Source: Acetobacter conturbans (GTDB lineage: Bacteria > Pseudomonadota > Alphaproteobacteria > Acetobacterales > Acetobacteraceae). Taken from it: a DNA stretch of 64,000 nucleotides. Made by a program: the position numbers and the translations under genes. The stretch is from assembly GCF_011516755.1 (NCBI RefSeq), contig NZ_WOSY01000003.1, positions 186,001 to 250,000 on the forward strand, written 5' to 3'. Shown here one piece after another: positions 38,027-46,087 of the stretch. Within the stretch, counting starts at the first letter, position 1. Each line of letters begins with the position of its first letter. The notes below the pieces were generated by a model. The model was not told the DNA's origin, searched no databases, and worked only from the letters and a program-made list of their open reading frames with translations.

Positions 38027-38686
38027 TCAGGACCGAAAACAGTCTCTCTGCAAGGCAAAAACATGCCGCAGGATGGACACCAGCCCGATCCGGCCCTTTA
38101 CGCGAATCCACTCATCGACAGCGGTTCTGAAAGCCGCGATGCCTGACCTTGCGGCCACTCTGGCTGCAAGAGGCCGGTCATCGGAAAGCGGCAGGTGATC
38201 GAGAATCACGCTGGCGAGGCTTTCCTCCCACTGCGCATATTTCTGCAGGCTGACGGACCGTAGACCCGGTGTGCGCTCGATCAGCCGCACGAAAGCCAGT
38301 GCCTCTGCCCGAGTCTTTGCCATATGCGGGACGACGGCTTCCAGGGCGGCGCAGATAACATCCTGTACACACAGATCCGGACGACCTTCATCGACATGCG
38401 ATGTCAGGATATCCGTCATTTTCTGCGTCCAGGCCGTCACGATATCAGCCTTCGTCGGAAAATGACGAAACAGCGTACGACGGGAAATACCGGCCGCTGC
38501 GGCAATCTCATCGACGGTTGTTTCTTCGAAGCCTTTTTCAGAAAGCAGCCGCATGGCCGCTTCAATCAGAGCTTCCTGAGTTTCCAGTCTTCGGGCCTCG
38601 CGCCGCGAGAGATTACCCCGGTCATCGGCAGGAACAGCGCGACGGGCGCGAAGGGGCGGTGTGGAAACAGACAAAAAAACTCCCAT
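38027..38686 (-). CDS. TetR-family transcriptional regulator
   Basis: A 219-residue repressor-type protein with a basic N-terminal tail, then a TetR HTH at about residues 34-80 (LIEAAMRLLSEKGFEETTVDEIAAAAGISRRTLFRHFP in sense) and an all-helical ligand domain resembling those of the MftR/AcrR-like group. It is convergent with the NDH-2 gene, 15 bases apart. Its target is unknown; the aldehyde dehydrogenase promoter with direct repeats is a nearby candidate. Confidence 0.85.
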   Translation of the reverse strand: MGVFLSVSTPPLRARRAVPADDRGNLSRREARRLETQEALIEAAMRLLSEKGFEETTVDEIAAAAGISRRTLFRHFPTKADIVTAWTQKMTDILTSHVDEGRPDLCVQDVICAALEAVVPHMAKTRAEALAFVRLIERTPGLRSVSLQKYAQWEESLASVILDHLPLSDDRPLAARVAARSGIAAFRTAVDEWIRVKGRIGLVSILRHVFALQRDCFRS

Positions 38687-38846
38687 TCGCTCTATAAGGA
38701 CGGATCTTCACCAGCGTCAGATACGCGATCAGTCAATTGAACATGCCTTAACATGTTCATCAGCAGGACCGCAGGCTCAATTTTACCTGATACCATGACG
38801 TGGGCAGCCACCGAACGGGAAGCCTGTTGCTGTTTAAAAAACAGTC

Positions 38847-41474
38847 TTATTGATTCAGGGCGCGTTTACGCAGATCTTCTTGTGGAGAGGTCACGAGCAG
38901 ATCAAAGACATGCTGCCGCTCCGTCGTCATCCGCCGACCACCGATCCATTCCCGCAGACGATCGAGCGTTCCCCAGTCGTTTGCACGTGCCGCATCTGTT
39001 GCAAGCCTCACGGTGAGTTCCTGCTGATCGAGATTGAGGGCACCCGATTCCGGGATCTGCTTTGTGGCAAGACGACCCACGATCAGAACAGCGTCTGGCC
39101 ATTTCCGCTGTTCCTCGAGAATCCTGCCCCGAAGATCCAGAGCGGCTTCGCTTTCATCCTGCGCCAGAAGCTGAAGAGCCTGATCGCGGCTTCCTTCACG
39201 GGCAAGCAAGCTCGCCTCGATAACCCGGCGCCGGGAAGCAAGCGTCGAATCCGCGCCCGGATCCTGTGTTTCTTCAAGAGCACGACGAGCCTGTCCCAAC
39301 CGGTGCGCATCCATATCGGCCTGCGCCAGTTCAGCGCCCCACCCTGCCCTGCTGGCGTCATCGCCCGCAAGAGGCAACGCGTGCTCAAACGCCATCGCGG
39401 CTTTTCCCGGCAGCCCGAGAGCCTGGAATTTCGCACCCAGCCCCGCCAGAATCTGCCCCTTCACGGGACCATCGGGAATCTGGTCAATATGGCTCTGGAT
39501 CATGGCGACCGCATCCACCAACTCTACGGGCTTGCCGGGCGCCTGCCCTGTAGTGCCGGCAAGATGCGCCAGAATATCCTGAATCTGCGGGGTCGTGGAC
39601 GCCCGTTCCTCCGGGAAACGCTGTGTTTTCTCATCAACAGCCAGAAGAGCTTTCGGCCACTCGCCAGCCTGCATCAAGGCCCTGACAAGCGCGTCCCTGA
39701 CTTCCTTTTCCGTCCCGGCCTGCCGTGCGGCAAAAAGCAGCCGCTCGTAACCGTTCGCCGCATCGGCAGGCGAGATCTGCCCAAGCGCGAGTTTCTGGGT
39801 CAGTACCTGCTCGACTCCCTGAGCAGCAGCAACAGGGTTCTTGTCGGCAGCAAGATGCGAAAACATCTTGAGGGCCTTTTCACGATCACCCTGATTTAAT
39901 GTCAGGAATGCGCGGGCCAGATCATAGTCCTTCTCAGGAGGAAGCGGATCAAGGACGGCCTGATCTTCGTCGTTTCCGTAGCGCGCTATAAATGTCGCCG
40001 CCTCAGGACCAAGCTTTTTTCGCAAAGGCTCCGGGTAGCTCTTGAGATTTGAGAACCCCTGCGCCATGAGCGCCGCCGCCTTGTGAGGATCGCCTCCACT
40101 GCGCGCCAGATAAAGACCGCGCCAGAAAACACCATCCGCTCCTGCTTCGGAATTTCCCAGAGCCGAGGCGCCGTCCGTGTTTCCAGCCATCAACTGAGAA
40201 ACGGCCTGAAGGAACGTCACGTTGGGCTGTATGGCCAGTTCCGGATTATCTTCAATTGCCGCACCAAGAATCGCATTCGCGCCCTTTGCGTCGCCCAGAG
40301 AAAAAGCAGCTCTGGCGGCGGAAAGGCGTGCCTCGGCACGTTGTTCGGGTGGCAACATGGCCGCCTGCGTCCAGCGGCGCCTGTAATCCTCACGCAAGGT
40401 GGCGGACGATAAAGATCGCAACCCGAGCCACGTCCAGTCTACCCGGTCATCCGCGACGTCTCCGGCCGCAGCAGAGGCAACAGGAATCCCGCCCTTCCCG
40501 ACAGCATCCAGAAATGCGCCACCATTTCCCTTACGCACTTCGATCTGGTCGGCTTCGACCGCGAAGACGAGCCCCTGAACGGATGGCCAGATTTCGTAAC
40601 CAAGCTTGTGGCGGCTTAGAACAGGTCCGGGAGCCTCATCTGAGGCCGTCGCAACCAGCAGGCGTACCCCGGTGGCCGGATCGGCAATTTCCACCACACG
40701 TCCCGGCTCCGGCAAAGGATAAAGAATGCCACCATCCTGCATTTGCGGCGCAGGAGAGGCACTGCGGGCAGCCTCACCTTCGGGACGAATGGCCAGTATC
40801 CATCCCCCTGGCTGCTTCAGCATTTCCAAAGGAAACTGACGATCGAAATGAAATGAGACAATGGTGGTGTTGCCCAGCGTCTGGACGGACGCCTTGGAAA
40901 AAGGATCACTCCCTGCCAGTGCGCTGGTATCCATCTGCGTCGCATGATCTGAGACGATGATGAAATCATCGCGGCTCCAGAAACCCGCCACGCCAACATT
41001 ATCCCCCAACGGCAGGAAAATCTTGCTGATCGGCTGAGACGTATTTTGCTGCGTTGGAGGCGGAGTCACCGGCGGAGCGACTACATTACCATCGGTAGTC
41101 TGAGCAGTTCCGGCATTGACCGCAGGCGGCAAGCTTGTCTGCTGTTTCTGCTCTTTTTCGTCCTGACGCACGCCGATACGCTCAGCCTGCCAGCCTGCGG
41201 GAACCGCTCCCGGCTGGGCGGCAGAGGCGGCGGCAGGCGGCACAACCGTTGGTGCGGGTGCGACCAAAGATCTGGTTTTTCTCTGGCTCTTTCTCGTCGA
41301 GTGATGGGAAGCAGCAATCGTCGGCGTGTCAGAAGGTGCGGCGACAGAAGAAAGATTGTCATCCCCGGAATTGGCAGAAGAAGAAAAACTCTTACCTGTC
41401 TGTTCGGCATACGCAGAAATCGGCTGACTCAGACATGTCAAAAGCCAGAATGCCAAAGGAAGTCTAATCCGCAC
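38847..41474 (-). CDS. large exported TPR protein of the flagellar cluster
   Basis: An 875-residue protein with a signal peptide (MRIRLPLAFWLLTCLSQPIS, cleavage near AYA). Residues about 30-150 are a disordered Pro/Gln/Ser region; residues about 150-330 are beta-rich; from about 365 to the end it is helical repeats of the TPR/Sel1-like sort (ARLSAARAAFSLGDAKGANAILG, AKFQALGLPGKAAMAFEHALPL). Predicted periplasmic. It sits 84 bases behind the motE-like gene, at the end of the fliL-fliM-DUF6468-motE run, so it probably belongs to the flagellar motor or its assembly. No named family recognised. Confidence 0.6.
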   Translation of the reverse strand: MRIRLPLAFWLLTCLSQPISAYAEQTGKSFSSSANSGDDNLSSVAAPSDTPTIAASHHSTRKSQRKTRSLVAPAPTVVPPAAASAAQPGAVPAGWQAERIGVRQDEKEQKQQTSLPPAVNAGTAQTTDGNVVAPPVTPPPTQQNTSQPISKIFLPLGDNVGVAGFWSRDDFIIVSDHATQMDTSALAGSDPFSKASVQTLGNTTIVSFHFDRQFPLEMLKQPGGWILAIRPEGEAARSASPAPQMQDGGILYPLPEPGRVVEIADPATGVRLLVATASDEAPGPVLSRHKLGYEIWPSVQGLVFAVEADQIEVRKGNGGAFLDAVGKGGIPVASAAAGDVADDRVDWTWLGLRSLSSATLREDYRRRWTQAAMLPPEQRAEARLSAARAAFSLGDAKGANAILGAAIEDNPELAIQPNVTFLQAVSQLMAGNTDGASALGNSEAGADGVFWRGLYLARSGGDPHKAAALMAQGFSNLKSYPEPLRKKLGPEAATFIARYGNDEDQAVLDPLPPEKDYDLARAFLTLNQGDREKALKMFSHLAADKNPVAAAQGVEQVLTQKLALGQISPADAANGYERLLFAARQAGTEKEVRDALVRALMQAGEWPKALLAVDEKTQRFPEERASTTPQIQDILAHLAGTTGQAPGKPVELVDAVAMIQSHIDQIPDGPVKGQILAGLGAKFQALGLPGKAAMAFEHALPLAGDDASRAGWGAELAQADMDAHRLGQARRALEETQDPGADSTLASRRRVIEASLLAREGSRDQALQLLAQDESEAALDLRGRILEEQRKWPDAVLIVGRLATKQIPESGALNLDQQELTVRLATDAARANDWGTLDRLREWIGGRRMTTERQHVFDLLVTSPQEDLRKRALNQ

Positions 41475-41558
41475 GCTTTATTCCCGCTCTGCAATACCGC
41501 ATCTCAAAATTGGAATTCTTGTGCAATACCAAGAATTCCGGTTCAACAAGCAATCGGT

Positions 41559-42314
41559 TTAGCCGTTTGTCCCCAACCGCGCCACCGTCGGTTTCTTTGG
41601 AATCCCGGCGAGAAGCTGTGTCGCCATCATGGCGCGTTCGGGTAGCATACCCGCCAGAATGGCAGAAGCTTTTCTCGGATTCATTTTGATCATGACTGGA
41701 ACCGACACCTGCAAATCCAGCACGTTAAAAATGGATGCCGCTTCCCGGGGTGACATGGCCTCATAAATCTTCACCAGCCGATCCACATCCGTGTCGCTCA
41801 GCTGCTGTTTCTGTTTAGCCTGCGTAGCGAGCGAAGACTGACTCTCAGAATATTTCTTCATCCGCTCGTCAAGAATCGCCTGAGAGGCTTCGATCGAACG
41901 CTTCAGGTCTTGCAGTTGCTGGCTTTCCTGCTCCAGCTGTTTCGTCCGCCCGGCAAGATCCTGCAACACAGCCTGCCGCGCTTCATCCACATGCGGATCA
42001 ACATCAAGTTCTGGTTTATCCTGCTGACCAATACATTTGACGTCTCCCGAGCACGGAGCCTTACTGACCGCTGGCATGACGGGGTCCTGAGCCGCCGCAT
42101 CAGTGGAAGATGGCTGAACAGCTCCTGCAGGCTGCGGAATATCTGCCACCGTCTGTTGCTTTGCAGTGGCAGATGCCTGTACCGCTGCGGCAGCACCTTC
42201 CGGCGTATTCGCCAACAACAGCGAACTTGTCAGAAGATATAGCTTTAGCGACAGCAATCCTCCCATCAGACAGGAGGAAAACTGGAATATGCGGGAAAAG
42301 GGCAGTTTCGGCAT
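41559..42314 (-). CDS. MotE-like flagellar motor chaperone
   Basis: A 251-residue protein with an N-terminal membrane or signal segment (about residues 17-36), a low-complexity Ala/Gln/Pro region, a coiled coil at about 108-165 (TKQLEQESQQLQDLKRSIEA in part) and an MgtE-N-like C-terminal domain (DRLVKIYEAMSPREAASIFNVL, MNPRKASAILAGM). This layout is that of MotE, the periplasmic chaperone of MotC in rhizobia. It begins 4 bases after the DUF6468 gene. Confidence 0.75.
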   Translation of the reverse strand: MPKLPFSRIFQFSSCLMGGLLSLKLYLLTSSLLLANTPEGAAAAVQASATAKQQTVADIPQPAGAVQPSSTDAAAQDPVMPAVSKAPCSGDVKCIGQQDKPELDVDPHVDEARQAVLQDLAGRTKQLEQESQQLQDLKRSIEASQAILDERMKKYSESQSSLATQAKQKQQLSDTDVDRLVKIYEAMSPREAASIFNVLDLQVSVPVMIKMNPRKASAILAGMLPERAMMATQLLAGIPKKPTVARLGTNG

Positions 42315-42318
42315 TCAG

Positions 42319-42885
42319 TTAGCTCATCCGCAGGGCTCGGATAAGATCCTGCTCCGCTGCTGTTCTTTGACGACGTTTTTGTTCGTATGAGCGACTTCCG
42401 TCCATGACCGGGCTGGCAGGAAGCGAAGGCAGAGAAGCACGTTCCGAGGTGGAAACGGACTCTGTTTCCCGACTACCCCACATTTCCACCGGCTCTGCCT
42501 GCTCGGAAAGCGGCATTTCGGCTTCTCGTCCCCCTGCGGTCGAAACTTCAGGAAGCACCTGTCGTCCCTCACGTATCACGCCCTCAAGACGACCAGCCAG
42601 CGCATCGGCGCGCTCCGCCAGCATCTCGAGTTCATTTTGCAGCATCTTGGACTGATCGATCATGCGGCTCAGCGAGCGCCCGCTGACATCTCCGGCGGTG
42701 CGAAGCTTTTCGATCCCCGATTCAGCCCTTTTGCCGCTCTCATCCAGGCGGCCGACGAGTTCAGCCAGTTCACGACGATCACGCCGCAAGATGGACAACG
42801 CCTTCCCCAGATGAATGCTATAAAAAATCCCCAGAACGAGAAGAAAACAAAGGGTTATTTCAATAATATACTGAGATACGGTCAT
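42319..42885 (-). CDS. DUF6468 flagellar-cluster protein
   Basis: A 188-residue protein with one N-terminal membrane helix (about residues 7-26, ITLCFLLVLGIFYSIHLG) and a long cytoplasmic coiled coil (LSILRRDRRELAELVGRLDE to EMLAERADALAGRLEGVI). The C-terminal 70 residues are disordered and Ser/Glu-rich. This protein type is found between fliM and motE in alphaproteobacterial flagellar operons; its function is not established. Gap to fliM is 15 bases. Confidence 0.7.
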   Translation of the reverse strand: MTVSQYIIEITLCFLLVLGIFYSIHLGKALSILRRDRRELAELVGRLDESGKRAESGIEKLRTAGDVSGRSLSRMIDQSKMLQNELEMLAERADALAGRLEGVIREGRQVLPEVSTAGGREAEMPLSEQAEPVEMWGSRETESVSTSERASLPSLPASPVMDGSRSYEQKRRQRTAAEQDLIRALRMS

Positions 42886-42900
42886 GCCATCGCCTCAAAT

Positions 42901-44019
42901 TCAGGAGTACAATTCCTCGGAGGACTGCAACATTTCCTTTGCAGCCAGCAGGTCATCTTCAATCCGGATTGCCATCTTGTCTTTCTTGCGCCCCGCCTTC
43001 CCCGAGAACAGCGGCACGGTTCCACACCGCAGCTCGATCGATGCACCGATTTCCTGATCCAGGATCAGCACTGAACCCGGCGCAAGGTTCGCCACATCAG
43101 AGAATTTCATCGTCTGCTCTGCCAGAACAGCATCCACCACCACGTCCGTATCCCGAAGATGATCACCAAGATTGGTTTCCCAAACCGAATCCCGGCCGAA
43201 TTTTTCTCCCATGAACTGCTGCACAAGCAGATCCCGCACAGGCTCAAGAGTTGCATACGGCAGAAGCACGTCGATATTGCCGCCGCGATCATCCATTTCC
43301 ACACGCATGCGTGTCAGGAAAACCGCGTTCGAACTGCGGCAGATCGCTGCGAAACGGGCATTCACTTCAAGACGCTCGAACTTGAAATTAACGGCGCAGA
43401 TCGGATCAAACCCGATGCTGAGGTCCGACAGAATTACCTTCACCATCTTTTCGACCAGAGCACGTTCGATCGTCGTGTGAGGTCTGCCTTCAACATTGAG
43501 GGGACGAGGATTGCGTGCGCCCCCCAGCAGTACGTCCACGATCGAATAGGTCAGGGCCGAATCAATGACCATCAGCCCGTAATTTTCCCACTCCTCCGCC
43601 TTGAAGACCGCAAAGATGCAGGATGTCCGGGCCGAATTGAGATAATCGCCGAAACGGAGTGAATTAATGCCGTCCAGAGAAACATCGACGTTATCATTCG
43701 TGAAGTTCCGCAGGGAGGATGACACGACCCGCATGAGGCGGTCGAACACCACCTCCAGCATCGGCAACCGCTCATAGGTGACCAGACCGCTTCCTATGAT
43801 GCGCTCAAGACCAGAAGTCGTCTCGACCGCCCCCTCCGACATGAACGGATTGCCCAGCATCCCGTCGATTTCGGCCTGATCCAGAACCTGCTCTGCGTCT
43901 CCGCCGCTACCCTGCTTCGCAGTCCCGCCCTGCGATCCAACTCTGCTTGGCTCGTTAAGACCAGATGTCGGAGCCGGTCGGGGGATGGAAGTGTTTGAGG
44001 TATTCTGTGTTTCACTCAT
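42901..44019 (-). CDS. fliM: flagellar motor switch protein FliM
   Basis: Part of the C ring; binds CheY-P and controls rotation direction. The 372-residue protein carries an N-terminal segment with EQVLDQAEIDGMLG (resembling the CheY-P-binding EN-motif region), the middle CheC-like domain (LPMLEVVFDRLMRVVSSSLRNFT, ERALVEKMVKVILSDLS) and a C-terminal SpoA domain (DTDVVVDAVLAEQTMKFSDV, LAPGSVLILDQ). The ATG overlaps the fliL stop (ATGA). No fliN is seen alongside. Confidence 0.93.
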   Translation of the reverse strand: MSETQNTSNTSIPRPAPTSGLNEPSRVGSQGGTAKQGSGGDAEQVLDQAEIDGMLGNPFMSEGAVETTSGLERIIGSGLVTYERLPMLEVVFDRLMRVVSSSLRNFTNDNVDVSLDGINSLRFGDYLNSARTSCIFAVFKAEEWENYGLMVIDSALTYSIVDVLLGGARNPRPLNVEGRPHTTIERALVEKMVKVILSDLSIGFDPICAVNFKFERLEVNARFAAICRSSNAVFLTRMRVEMDDRGGNIDVLLPYATLEPVRDLLVQQFMGEKFGRDSVWETNLGDHLRDTDVVVDAVLAEQTMKFSDVANLAPGSVLILDQEIGASIELRCGTVPLFSGKAGRKKDKMAIRIEDDLLAAKEMLQSSEELYS

Positions 44020-44489
44020 TGGATCAGAAACTCGGTAAAGAGCAGATCTCTCACTTCAATGGGGGCCAGCTGAACGGTAATGCGGTCAAACAGAGCTTCC
44101 CGCAGACGATAAATGCCGTTCCCTCCCAGATCCGTCTGGGAACTTTCGTGCAGATAGGACTGAAAGATGTTCTGGATCTCCGGCATCATCGCCGTCACCT
44201 GTTGCGGGGTCGCACCACGAACCTGCAATTTCGCCGAGATCTTCACGAACACGGGCCGCCCCGACGTGCTGTCGAGGTTCGAAATCACCGTCGGAATATC
44301 GACGAGAAAGGGTTCCTCCTGAACAGCCGACACGGCCTTCTTCAGCGGCTGCGAAGCATGCTGCTTGTAATACCAGCCGCCTCCGCCCAGCAATGCGATA
44401 CCAAGCACCGAGCCGACCAGTATGAGCAGCTTCTTCTTACTTTTGGGTGGCGGCGCCAGAACGCCAGCCGTCTCAGTTTCTTCCGCCAT
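44016..44489 (-). CDS. fliL: flagellar basal body-associated protein FliL
   Basis: A 157-residue single-pass inner-membrane protein that surrounds the stator and supports torque. Cytoplasmic N-terminus, membrane helix at about residues 21-40 (KKLLILVGSVLGIALLGG), then the periplasmic FliL domain with VFVKISAKLQV, MMPEIQNIFQSYLHE and the C-terminal EVRDLLFTEFLIQ. The start at 44489 is set by GGAG just upstream; the frame runs on to 44558. First gene of the flagellar run. Confidence 0.9.
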   Translation of the reverse strand: MAEETETAGVLAPPPKSKKKLLILVGSVLGIALLGGGGWYYKQHASQPLKKAVSAVQEEPFLVDIPTVISNLDSTSGRPVFVKISAKLQVRGATPQQVTAMMPEIQNIFQSYLHESSQTDLGGNGIYRLREALFDRITVQLAPIEVRDLLFTEFLIQ

Positions 44490-44831
44490 CCGTTCTCCGA
44501 AACCGCGAGACCCCACCATCGAGAGGAAATGCGGCCGCTTCAGCACGAAGCAGGGCATTTCATTTCAGTAGCAAGGCAACCACACCGATACAGTCGGCTA
44601 CAGGTCTGAGACGTAAGGGCTGAGCCTTAAGAATCATCTAATTTCAGGGGGAAAGGGGGCTAAAGAAGTTTTTCCGCAGGAATCGGAGGCAATTTCTGCC
44701 GCGGCGGCAGAATCTGCAGCGTGCATCAGCAAAAGCTGTACAAGGCAGTATTCCTGAAGGATTTTTCTGAAGATTTCAGAGCGGAGAACATGCCCTGGAA
44801 AAGGCAGGAATATTGACGCTATTTCCTGCGA
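44490..44831. other. intergenic region between fliL and tRNA-Lys
   Basis: No gene seen. It contains a small hairpin, TTCTGCC/GGCAGAA, at 44694-44712, and probably the promoter of the fliL operon, which I could not assign to a sigma factor by eye. Confidence 0.4.
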
Positions 44832-44907
44832 TGGTGAGCCGGGTGGGACTCGAACCCACGACCATTCGATTAAAAGTCGAATGCTCTACCGGCTGAGCTA
44901 CCGGCTC
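44832..44907 (-). tRNA. tRNA-Lys (anticodon TTT)
   Basis: A 76-base cloverleaf on the minus strand with CCA encoded. Acceptor GAGCCGG/CCGGCTC, anticodon arm TTCGA-CTTTTAA-TCGAA presenting TTT, T-arm GTGGG-TTCGAGT-CCCAC. Confidence 0.97.
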
Positions 44908-44974
44908 GCCATGGGCAACCGGGTAGCGATGGCTGCCGACTCTGTCAACAGTCATCGCCATAAAAACCGGCTGT

Positions 44975-45457
44975 TCAGGCCTCTGCGGAGGCCGGACGCA
45001 GCTTCAGGATCTTGTCCGGATCCTTGACCATGCCGCTCGCACCGGAGCCGCGTTTGATCTGATCCACCAGATCCATGCCTTCGATCACGTCGCCAACGAT
45101 GGTGTACTGACCATCGAGATGCGGCGAAGGCTCGAACATGATGAAGAACTGGCTGTTGGCGCTGTCGGGGTTCATCGTGCGCGCCATGCCGATCGTGCCG
45201 CGCTCGAATTTCGCCGCACGCGTGAACTCAGCCTTCAGGTCCGGAAGCTTGCTGCCACCCGTACCGGTGCCGGTCGGATCACCGCCCTGCGCCATGAAGC
45301 CTTCGATCACACGATGAAACGGCGTGTTGTCATAAAAACCCTCGGAAGCAAGCGTACGCAGACGCTCCGCAGCCAGAGGTGCGATGTCGGAACGCAGGCG
45401 AATCACAATCCGTCCGCTTTCCAGATCCATGTTGAGAATATCGTTTTTGTCAGTCAT
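44975..45457 (-). CDS. cyclophilin-type peptidyl-prolyl isomerase
   Basis: A 160-residue cytoplasmic PPIase that speeds proline cis-trans isomerisation in folding. It shows FYDNTPFHRVIEGFMAQGGD with the catalytic Arg and the FxxQGGD signature, and SANSQFFIMFEPSPHLDGQYTIVG. No signal peptide. It starts about 120 bases after coaD on the same strand; tRNA-Lys follows it. Confidence 0.93.
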   Translation of the reverse strand: MTDKNDILNMDLESGRIVIRLRSDIAPLAAERLRTLASEGFYDNTPFHRVIEGFMAQGGDPTGTGTGGSKLPDLKAEFTRAAKFERGTIGMARTMNPDSANSQFFIMFEPSPHLDGQYTIVGDVIEGMDLVDQIKRGSGASGMVKDPDKILKLRPASAEA

Positions 45458-45574
45458 GTGCCCATCCAGTCACATCCAGAATCCCGGTGTTCTTCCGCCC
45501 CGAACAGTAGCCCAGACAGAAGCACCGGCTGATGAGGGCTTAAGCCACAAACCCTGAATCGCAAAATTTCCGCC

Positions 45575-46087
45575 TCAGCGACGGAGATGCGCCAGCACGC
45601 TGCGTGCCGCGCCCGGTGGCGTAAAACCGCTGATATCACCGCCATAGGCTGCGATCTCACGCACCATGCTGGAGGAGATGAACTGCGTGCTCTCCGATGC
45701 CATCAGAAAGATCGTTTCGATCTCCGGCGCCAGCCTGCGGTTGGCCCCCAGCATCTGCGCTTCATAGTCGAAATCGACGAGAAGCCGCAGCCCGCGGACG
45801 ATCATCGTGGCGCCGCTCCGACGCACTGCATCCACCAGCAATTCGTCGAATGGAGACACTTCGATCACGCAGTGCGTGCGCGCCGCCAGCACCGGCATCT
45901 CTTCCTGAATGCAGGCAACACGCTCATCGACGGAAAGCAGCGGTTTCTTTCCCGCGTTGACCGCCACGCCAATCACCAGCCGATCAACCAGCCGGGCCGC
46001 CCGTTCGATGACGTCCAGATGGCCGCACGTCACCGGATCAAACGTGCCGGGATAAAACCCGACCCGCTCGGGTCTCTCAGCCTTCAT
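45575..46087 (-). CDS. coaD: phosphopantetheine adenylyltransferase
   Basis: Penultimate step of coenzyme A synthesis: transfers AMP from ATP to 4'-phosphopantetheine. The 170-residue protein has [21 protein letters not shown] with the T/HxGH nucleotidyltransferase motif, IVRGLR and SSSMVREIA. The ATG at 46087 has GGGAG 3-4 bases upstream and overlaps the gyrA 3' end by 11 bases; the longer frame to 46171 lies inside gyrA and is unlikely. Confidence 0.95.
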   Translation of the reverse strand: MKAERPERVGFYPGTFDPVTCGHLDVIERAARLVDRLVIGVAVNAGKKPLLSVDERVACIQEEMPVLAARTHCVIEVSPFDELLVDAVRRSGATMIVRGLRLLVDFDYEAQMLGANRRLAPEIETIFLMASESTQFISSSMVREIAAYGGDISGFTPPGAARSVLAHLRR

